Assembly (NCBI GenBank): GCA_036518915.1
Contig: DATDME010000009.1
Location: 1 to 9,515, forward strand
From: GCA-016699105 sp036518915
GTDB taxonomy: Bacteria > Patescibacteriota > Saccharimonadia > UBA4664
DNA: 9,515 nucleotides
Reading direction: 5' to 3'
Of the stretch, positions 1-5,224 are shown in pieces. The notes beneath the pieces were generated by a model. That model was not told the DNA's origin and made no database searches. It saw only the letters and a program-made list of their open reading frames with translations. The number at the start of each line of letters is the position of its first letter. The first letter of the stretch is position 1. The translations under genes and the position numbers were made by a program.

Positions 1-1829
1 ATGGTGTCAGCCTGGTCGGCCGTCAGAAGTACGGCGAGACCTGGCGCCTGGTCATCGGCCACGGGCGCCACGACAACTTCCACCTCGCAGATGTCCACCC
101 GTCCCTCGTGCTGCCCCTGGGCCGCAAAGCCCGCCTGGCGCACATCGACGGCCTGCGCCTCAGCCAAGTCCTGGACGCCCAAATTCTTACCTACACCGAA
201 ACCGACGCGGACAGCGATAACCAGCTCCGCGTCGCTTTGTATGATCCCGCGGACGAAATGCAAATTTGGGACGTCATGGCCGCCGATCCGCGCCTACGCG
301 GCCGCGGCATGGTCGTGCCGGAATATTCTCACACCGGCCAGTACGTGCTCTACTACGGCCAAAAAGACATTAACGTGGCGTTTTCCAAGAACCTCTCGGC
401 CTGGCACACCGGCTCACGGGTGCTGGCGGCAGCCCGCGCCCACCACTTTGACAACCACGCCCTCAAGGTTGTGGCGGTGGGCTATGTGTCGGCCGGGATC
501 ATGCTGCTCTACGAAACCCACGAGGAGCGCGCCGGCAAACTCAAAATTCATGTGGGCGCGCTCCTGCTCGACCCGGCCGAGCCCGACCGTGTCTCCTGGC
601 GCAGCGATGAGCCGCTCTACACCTACGAGGGCAAAACCAAGGACGACGCCCGGGTCTTGGGCGCGGCCATCTTCGACGACCAGCTCATTGTTTACCTCAG
701 CACCAGCCACGACAAACTTATCGCTGCCCAAATTGGCAACCCGTTCGCGCCTCAAACCGTCAAACCCCGCGACCTGCAGCTGGCCCGCCACCGCCAAAAC
801 CCGATTATGTCGCCGGGCGGCTTTGAGTGGGAATCGCGCGCGGTGCTTAACCCGGCCGCCTTCGTTGATAATGGCCGCGTCCACCTGCTATACCGCGCCA
901 TGGGCCCGGATGGGGTCTCGCGCATCGGCTACGCCTCATCCGCTGACGGCATTCATTTTGACGAGCGCCTGCCATACCCGGTGTATACCCCCAGCATTGG
1001 TTTTGGCCTACCCGAGCCGAACGCCGATAAAACCTCCTGGAAGTACGATCCCACCCGTTATCCCTCGGGCGGCGGCTGGGCCGGCTGCGAAGACCCGCGG
1101 GCCGTCTGCATTGAGGGCCGGCTCTACATGAGCTTCTGCGCCTTCAACGGCTGGGACTTCATGCGCCAAGCGCTGACTTCCATCGACCTCAGCCACGTTC
1201 AGAGCAAACGCTGGCATTGGCAGCCGCCCAAACTGATCAGCCAGCCCGGCACCACCCAGAAAAACTGGGTCATCTTCCCCGAAAAAATTAATGGCCGGTA
1301 CGCTATTCTGCACGGACTTTCGCCCAAAATCCACATTGAATACGTTGATTCGCTCGATGACTTGAGCGAGCACAACCACATTAAAAGTTTGCCGCCGGCC
1401 GGTGGCGGTGGCTTCCGCGATCCCACCCGGGCCAAACACTGGGACAGCCGCGTCCGTGGCGCCGGCGCGCCGCCGCTGCGCACGCCCATGGGCTGGCTCC
1501 TGCTCTACCACGCCACCGACCAGCGCGACCCCGGTAAGTACAAGCTAGGTGCCATGCTGCTTGACCTCGACGACCCCACCAAGATACTCTACCGCTCCAA
1601 CGCCCCTATCCTCGGACCCGAAGCATGGTACGAAAACGACGGCAAGCCCGGCGTGGTGTATACCTGCGGCGCCGTCATTCTCGGCGAAAACCTCATTGTT
1701 TACTACGGGGCAGGGGATAAGCACATTGCCGTGGCCCGCACCAACGTTGAAGAATTTGTGAATGCCCTCATCCACAACCACAACCTATCGCTGGCACCCG
1801 TCGCGGTGAGTGAAATGGGTATTAGCTAG
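1..1829 (+). CDS. Two-unit GH130 beta-mannoside phosphorylase/hydrolase, 5' partial
   Basis: The reading frame is open from the first full codon at position 3 to TAG at 1827-1829 (608 residues seen), so the true start lies outside the window; the GTG at 108 is internal. GH130 enzymes are five-bladed beta-propellers that phosphorolyse or hydrolyse beta-mannosides. The C-terminal unit (about residues 260-605) carries the family motifs in order: N-P-I-M-S-P, L-N-P-A, L-L-Y-R-A, G-C-E-D-P-R (Asp364, the likely proton-donor Asp), F-P-E-K-I-N-G, G-A-P-P-L-R-T-P (488-495), L-L-Y-H-A (His503) and a final V-V-Y-T-C-G-A. The N-terminal half (about 1-250) repeats the late-propeller pattern (I-M-L-L-Y-E-T, then A-L-L-L-D-P) but shows no CEDPR or GAPP motif and has Glu where the other unit has the Y-H histidine, so it looks like a degenerate GH130 copy. 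No membrane segment is seen. Exact substrate and phosphorylase versus hydrolase activity cannot be decided here. Confidence 0.85.
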   Translation, partial: GVSLVGRQKYGETWRLVIGHGRHDNFHLADVHPSLVLPLGRKARLAHIDGLRLSQVLDAQILTYTETDADSDNQLRVALYDPADEMQIWDVMAADPRLRGRGMVVPEYSHTGQYVLYYGQKDINVAFSKNLSAWHTGSRVLAAARAHHFDNHALKVVAVGYVSAGIMLLYETHEERAGKLKIHVGALLLDPAEPDRVSWRSDEPLYTYEGKTKDDARVLGAAIFDDQLIVYLSTSHDKLIAAQIGNPFAPQTVKPRDLQLARHRQNPIMSPGGFEWESRAVLNPAAFVDNGRVHLLYRAMGPDGVSRIGYASSADGIHFDERLPYPVYTPSIGFGLPEPNADKTSWKYDPTRYPSGGGWAGCEDPRAVCIEGRLYMSFCAFNGWDFMRQALTSIDLSHVQSKRWHWQPPKLISQPGTTQKNWVIFPEKINGRYAILHGLSPKIHIEYVDSLDDLSEHNHIKSLPPAGGGGFRDPTRAKHWDSRVRGAGAPPLRTPMGWLLLYHATDQRDPGKYKLGAMLLDLDDPTKILYRSNAPILGPEAWYENDGKPGVVYTCGAVILGENLIVYYGAGDKHIAVARTNVEEFVNALIHNHNLSLAPVAVSEMGIS

Positions 1830-1835
1830 CGTAAA

Positions 1836-1893
1836 CGCAAACTGCCCCCGACCACACGCGCGCCGCAAGGGCAGTTGCGTGAGGTCGGGGGCA
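1836..1893. terminator. Convergent terminator hairpin with two competing stems
   Basis: The stretch between the convergent 3' ends at 1829 (+) and 1906 (-) holds a perfect 11-bp stem, 1843-1853 with 1883-1893, continued inside by five more pairs (1855-1859 with 1877-1881) after one A-A mismatch. A second stem pairs 1836-1847 with 1869-1879 (11 bp with one bulged A) and cannot form at the same time. There is no clean T-run on the + strand; on the minus strand the stem is followed by a weak T-rich stretch (GTTTGCGTTT). Position between two gene ends supports a bidirectional terminator; this role is inferred. Confidence 0.6.
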
Positions 1894-1905
1894 CAATGTA
1901 CCCCA

Positions 1906-2256
1906 TCATTCCAGCGGAAAATGGCGGTACGGCACCGTGGCTATTATCTCCAGACGCCGCCTCATCCGGTGATACCTGACATCTGCGTCGAGATTCGTGA
2001 AGAGCATCCGCTCCAGGTTTACGGCTGCCAGCAGGCACGCGACGTCGATGACGATGACCGGCCACGACCGGAACACATAGATCAGGTCGACAACTGCTCC
2101 AAGGAACAGCAGCGCACAAACCAACGCATAGAACACATCCCAGCGGCGCGGCAGCGGCGGCCGGTGGTCCTCCAAGCGCCGGGCTCGATGACGAGTCCAC
2201 ACCGACGCCACCAAACCGAGCAGCGCCGTCAGACCGACGAACCATTCAGGAAACAT
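1906..2256 (-). CDS. Small three-helix membrane protein, unknown function
   Basis: This 116-residue protein starts at ATG 2256-2254. I do not recognise a family. Three hydrophobic segments are visible: about residues 4-20 (begins P-E-W-F-V-G-L), 40-62 (W-D-V-F-Y-A-L) and 65-80 (W-P-V-I-V-I-D-V). The first two are joined by a strongly basic loop with many Arg (22-38), which by the positive-inside rule would be cytoplasmic, followed by a basic C-terminal tail (R-M-R-R-R). Support that it is real rather than a shadow of the overlapping + frames comes from the membrane pattern, an exact consensus promoter at 2342-2314 and a strong hairpin just past its stop. The ribosome binding site is weak. It is transcribed divergently from the GH130 gene at 2405 and convergently with the one ending at 1829. 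A role as a membrane partner or regulator of the GH130 cluster would be a guess only. Confidence 0.6.
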   Translation of the reverse strand: MFPEWFVGLTALLGLVASVWTRHRARRLEDHRPPLPRRWDVFYALVCALLFLGAVVDLIYVFRSWPVIVIDVACLLAAVNLERMLFTNLDADVRYHRMRRRLEIIATVPYRHFPLE

Positions 2257-2304
2257 GAGTAGCCTGCTCTCGTAGGCGGGATTGTATGGGGAGTATCGGG
2301 GTAC

Positions 2305-2327
2305 TGCTATACTATTATAAGTATAAT
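2305..2327 (+). promoter_or_regulatory. Possible + strand promoter elements upstream of the second GH130 gene
   Basis: Within the 148-base AT-rich divergent gap (2257-2404) the + strand has an extended -10-like TGCTATACT at 2305-2313 and a perfect TATAAT at 2322-2327, but no good -35 box at the usual distance from either. They overlap the minus-strand promoter, so both directions may compete. This is weak evidence; a nearer -10-like element at 2391 is listed separately. Confidence 0.25.
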
Positions 2328-2342
2328 CTTTAAATGTGTCAA
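2314..2342 (-). promoter_or_regulatory. Consensus sigma70-type promoter for the small membrane protein
   Basis: On the minus strand TTGACA (2342-2337) is followed after exactly 17 bases by TATAAT (2319-2314). Both hexamers match the housekeeping consensus perfectly. Transcription would begin near 2307, leaving a leader of about 50 bases before the ATG at 2256. Such a full match is rare and predicts strong, largely unregulated expression. Confidence 0.75.
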
Positions 2343-2390
2343 ACTTAGCTAAATCATAAGCAATTTACCTCGTACCCGCGCGTAAACTCG

Positions 2391-2404
2391 TGTAATCTAA
2401 AGAC
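2391..2404 (+). promoter_or_regulatory. Possible leaderless-start -10 element before the second GH130 gene
   Basis: TGTAAT (2391-2396) differs from TATAAT at one position and lies eight bases before the ATG at 2405, where transcription would begin at or very near the start codon. There is no Shine-Dalgarno sequence before this ATG and an in-frame TAA sits at 2393-2395, so the start codon is well fixed. No -35 box is seen. Leaderless transcription is an inference. Confidence 0.3.
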
Positions 2405-4321
2405 ATGGTCAACGTCAATCGCGATCCCTTAAACCCGTTAATTTCACCCGATCCAGCCACCCCTTGGTACGCCGAGGCCGCGTTTAACCCGTCGCCCGTG
2501 GCCTACGATGGCCACAATTATTTGGTCTTTCGGGCCGCCGGCCACCCAGCGCTGTACGAGGGCGAAACCGTTGAGCTATCAACGATCGCCGTGGTGCGCG
2601 AGGAAGCCGACGGCCGCTTTGGCGCACCCTATCAACTCGTCACCCCCAGCGAACCCTGGGACCGCTACGGCTGTGAAGACCCGCGCGTCACCAAACTGGG
2701 CGACGCCTACTACATTTTCTACACCGCGCTCGGCGGCTTTCCGTTTGGGCCCGATAACATCAAAGTCGCGGTCGCCATCACCAAAGACCTCAAAACCATT
2801 GAGAGCAAGCACCTCGTCACGCCGTTTAATGCTAAAGCCATGGCGCTGTTCCCTGAGCGGGTGGACGGCAAACTGCGCGTCATCCTCACCGTTAACTCCG
2901 ACCGGCCGCCGGCCCATATCGCCATCGCCGAATTTACTGACATCCAAGAAACTTGGGACCAGGACCGCTGGCAAACCTGGTACGCCAAGCTCAACCAATA
3001 CACCCTCAACCTGCTGCGCGACGACACCGACCACGTGGAGGTGGGCGCCCCGCCCATCTGGACGAAAGACGGCTGGCTGCTCATCTACTCGCACATCTAT
3101 AACTACTTCACCGAGCATAAAGTCTTTGGCATCGAAGCCGCCCTGCTCGACCTCCGCGAGCCCACCAAACTACTCAAGCGCACCGTCTTTCCGGTGATGG
3201 CGCCAGAAGAAGCCTACGAGCGCTTCGGCCGGCTGCCCCGGATTATTTTTCCGTCCGGCGCCCAACGCCACGGCGACCGCCTCACCATTTACTACGGCTC
3301 AACCGATACCACCTGCTGCCGCGCCACCTTAAGCTTTGACGGCCTCATCGACAGCCTATCCGCCGACGGCAGCATCAAGCAGCACGTCACGCGCTTGCCA
3401 GAAAGCCCCATTTTGGAGCCGCTCGCTGACCACCCCTGGGAAGCCAGCCACGTTCTCAATCCCACGGCCATTGAAATTGATGACAATGTTTACTTGCTCT
3501 ACCGCGCCGTCGGACCCGAGAACACCTCAGTGGTCGGCCTGGCCCGCTCCCGCGACGGCGTCAACGTCATCGAGCGCCTGCCCGAACCCATTTATGTACC
3601 CCGGGAGCGCTTTGAGCAAAAAAACGGCGGCCCCACCGACAATTCCGGCTGCGAAGACGCCCGCGTGGTGCGCATTGACGACCGGCTGTACATCACCTAC
3701 ACCGCTTACGATTCGGTCTCTTACCCCAAAGTGGCCGAAAGTTCCATTAGCGTTAAGCAATTTTTGGCTCGGCAATGGGACGAATGGACCAAACCTGAAA
3801 TCATCACCCCCGACGGCGTCGACGACAAAGACGCCGCCCTCTTCCCCGAGAAAATTAACGGCCAATACATGGTGCTGCACCGCGTGTCATCGCATATTTG
3901 TGCCGATTTTGTCAGCAGCCTGAACTTCCGCCGCGAGAAAATTACCCGCTGCATTCAAATTATCGGGCCGCGGCCCGGCATGTGGGACTCACAGAAAGTG
4001 GGCATTGCCGGGCCGCCCATCAAAACCCCCGCCGGCTGGATCCTGTTCTACCACGGCATCACCGACGCCCACGAGTACTGCCTGGGCGCGGCCTTGCTCG
4101 ACCGCCGCGACCCCACCCGCGTCATTGGCCGCTGCTCCCAGCCCGTCATGACCCCGGTGCTCGATTGGGAGCGCGAGGGCTGGATTTCCAACGTGGTGTT
4201 CCCGTGCGGCCAGGTGGTGCGCGACGGGCTCATCTACCTTTATTACGGTGGGGCGGACCATGTGGTGGGCGTCGCCACTATTGAAACCGAAGATATTATC
4301 CGACAGCTATCCGCCATTTAA
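2405..4321 (+). CDS. Tandem-domain GH130 beta-mannoside phosphorylase/hydrolase
   Basis: This 638-residue protein consists of two complete GH130 propeller units, about twice the usual family length. Unit 1 (about 1-315) has N-P-L-I-S-P-D, F-N-P-S, G-C-E-D-P-R (Asp92), F-P-E-R (149-152), V-G-A-P-P (213-217), L-L-I-Y-S-H (225-230) and I-I-F-P-S-G-A. Unit 2 (about 330-638) has S-P-I-L-E-P, L-N-P-T-A, L-L-Y-R-A-V-G, G-C-E-D-A-R (Asp418), F-P-E-K-I-N-G (480-486), A-G-P-P-I-K-T-P and I-L-F-Y-H-G (His550). The Asp of the CED(P/A)R motif is the expected proton donor in both. The units differ at likely phosphate- or sugar-contact places: FPER against FPEK, and YSH against YHG, so they may not do the same reaction. 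No signal peptide is present, pointing to a cytoplasmic enzyme. An in-frame TAA just upstream fixes the ATG start. The single-unit GH130 follows 13 bases after the stop, probably in one operon. Confidence 0.88.
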   Translation: MVNVNRDPLNPLISPDPATPWYAEAAFNPSPVAYDGHNYLVFRAAGHPALYEGETVELSTIAVVREEADGRFGAPYQLVTPSEPWDRYGCEDPRVTKLGDAYYIFYTALGGFPFGPDNIKVAVAITKDLKTIESKHLVTPFNAKAMALFPERVDGKLRVILTVNSDRPPAHIAIAEFTDIQETWDQDRWQTWYAKLNQYTLNLLRDDTDHVEVGAPPIWTKDGWLLIYSHIYNYFTEHKVFGIEAALLDLREPTKLLKRTVFPVMAPEEAYERFGRLPRIIFPSGAQRHGDRLTIYYGSTDTTCCRATLSFDGLIDSLSADGSIKQHVTRLPESPILEPLADHPWEASHVLNPTAIEIDDNVYLLYRAVGPENTSVVGLARSRDGVNVIERLPEPIYVPRERFEQKNGGPTDNSGCEDARVVRIDDRLYITYTAYDSVSYPKVAESSISVKQFLARQWDEWTKPEIITPDGVDDKDAALFPEKINGQYMVLHRVSSHICADFVSSLNFRREKITRCIQIIGPRPGMWDSQKVGIAGPPIKTPAGWILFYHGITDAHEYCLGAALLDRRDPTRVIGRCSQPVMTPVLDWEREGWISNVVFPCGQVVRDGLIYLYYGGADHVVGVATIETEDIIRQLSAI

Positions 4322-4322
4322 C

Positions 4323-4328
4323 GAGGAG
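4323..4328 (+). promoter_or_regulatory. Shine-Dalgarno site fixing the start of the third GH130 gene
   Basis: GAGGAG lies six bases before the ATG at 4335, in the 13-base gap after the preceding stop. It selects this ATG over the in-frame upstream ATG at 4248, which would overlap the previous gene and add residues unlike GH130; the protein from 4335 opens directly with the family's R-H-P-D-N-P-I-L pattern. Confidence 0.8.
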
Positions 4329-4334
4329 AGTAGT

Positions 4335-5096
4335 ATGGCTCAGTTTAAGCTCAGCCGGCACCCAGATAATCCAATCCTCAGCGCGGACTCCAACCAGGCC
4401 TGGGAGGCCGGATCAGTCTTCAACGGCACAGTCATACCCACTGCCGATGGCTTCGTCATGCTTTACCGCGCCACCAACGACCTGCGCAGCGGGCGGGCCG
4501 GCGGCTACGTCTCACGTATTGGTCTGGCCACCAGCACCGACGGCCTGCACTTCGACCGCCGCCCCGAACCCTTCATCGCGCCAGACCAGCCCTACGAGGC
4601 CGGCGGCGGCTGTGAGGACCCGCGCGTCACGTTCATCAACGGCACCTATTACATTTTCTACACCGCCGTGCGCACCACCGAGGAAGCCGCCCAAGTCCGC
4701 ATTGCCCTGGCCACCACCAAGGATTGGCAAACCGCCACCAAACACGGCGTCGTCGGGCCGGCCGGATCGCGCGCCAAAGCCGCCGCCCTCTTACCGGAAG
4801 CCGTAAACGGGCATTATTACTGGTATTTCACCTGGGAAGCCGACCGGCCGCAATCATCGATCCTGCATCTGAAAATTCCGGTGTCTGCCGATTTGACGGA
4901 TCCGGCCACGTACCGCACCGCCGAAGCCCTCGACCACTACGACGACCATATTGTCATCCCGCCGGCCTTTGAGCGTGGCCAAGCCAAAATCCGGCCGGTG
5001 CAGCGCGGTCCCGAACTTGGCGCGCCACCCCTGCGCACTCCTAATCCGATTGGGTCGGACCGATCTGGGTCAGCTCTGCTCGGATTTGTCGTCTGA
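4335..5096 (+). CDS. C-terminally truncated single-unit GH130 protein
   Basis: The 253-residue product begins as a normal GH130 unit: H-P-D-N-P-I-L (9-15), F-N-G-T, M-L-Y-R-A (42-46), G-G-C-E-D-P-R (Asp95, the expected catalytic acid), Y-Y-I-F-Y-T-A, L-L-P-E-A (152-156) and L-G-A-P-P-L-R-T-P (228-236). Immediately after this last motif, from about position 5043, similarity ends: the expected G-W-L-L-x-Y-H-G strand, the L-L-D-L-x-x-P segment and the final N-V-V-F-P-C-G blade are absent and are replaced by a 17-residue unrelated tail rich in Ser and Gly. The missing part is not found in the other frames before 5225, so this is replacement or deletion, not a simple frameshift. GH130 singles usually run about 300-350 residues. 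The propeller would be incomplete, so it is probably inactive, a recent pseudogene or an assembly join. The position where most family members have FPEK is LPEA here. It lies in the operon of the gene ending at 4321. Confidence 0.75.
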   Translation: MAQFKLSRHPDNPILSADSNQAWEAGSVFNGTVIPTADGFVMLYRATNDLRSGRAGGYVSRIGLATSTDGLHFDRRPEPFIAPDQPYEAGGGCEDPRVTFINGTYYIFYTAVRTTEEAAQVRIALATTKDWQTATKHGVVGPAGSRAKAAALLPEAVNGHYYWYFTWEADRPQSSILHLKIPVSADLTDPATYRTAEALDHYDDHIVIPPAFERGQAKIRPVQRGPELGAPPLRTPNPIGSDRSGSALLGFVV

Positions 5097-5175
5097 CAGC
5101 TCCCGGTCGCCTGCCGCGATGATCATCGCAGCAGCCAACTCGATTTACAGGAGCACCACTCCCACGGATGGGAAC
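5043..5175. other. Hairpin-rich sequence replacing the GH130 3' end
   Basis: From the break in the GH130 gene to the terminator stem the DNA holds several inverted repeats. A hairpin pairs 5058-5062 with 5104-5108 and 5069-5073 with 5093-5097 around a symmetric 6/6 internal loop. It is followed by a perfect 14-bp palindrome at 5116-5129, extended to 24 bp (5111-5134) with one mismatched pair. A short TCCCA-CGGA-TGGGA hairpin lies at 5160-5173. I see no convincing gene here in any frame. It could be structured RNA, an insertion scar or a recombination site; the sequence alone does not decide. Confidence 0.4.
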
Positions 5176-5216
5176 GCCCTGGGCCGCGCCAGCGGTCCCA
5201 GGGCACCTAACTTTTA
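5176..5216 (+). terminator. Strong hairpin terminator between convergent genes
   Basis: GCCCTGGG-CCGC (5176-5187) pairs with GCGG-T-CCCAGGGC (5192-5204), a 12-bp GC-rich stem with one bulged T and a GCCA tetraloop. On the + strand a short T-rich stretch (CTTTTAT) follows about seven bases later. It sits between the truncated GH130 stop at 5096 and the glycosyltransferase stop at 5225, so it probably serves both directions, better on the + strand. Confidence 0.65.
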
Positions 5217-5224
5217 TACCCGAA

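Noticed and set aside
1810..2262. Open frames on the + strand (1810-2262) and a second minus frame (1826-2245) over the small membrane protein
   Set aside because: Their translations are Arg/Pro/His-rich with no family or membrane logic, and the minus frame crosses the terminator hairpin; the 116-residue frame has a matching promoter and membrane pattern.
4248..4334. Earlier ATG at 4248 for the third GH130 gene
   Set aside because: It would overlap the previous gene by 74 bases and add residues unrelated to GH130, while ATG 4335 has a clear ribosome site and matches the family N-terminus.
5053..5065. Similarity between GGTCGGACCGATC at the GH130 break and GGTCCGACCGATC at 9472-9484
   Set aside because: Twelve of 13 bases match, but many such pairs are expected by chance in 9.5 kb and the flanks do not align, so it is not evidence for a shared insertion element.
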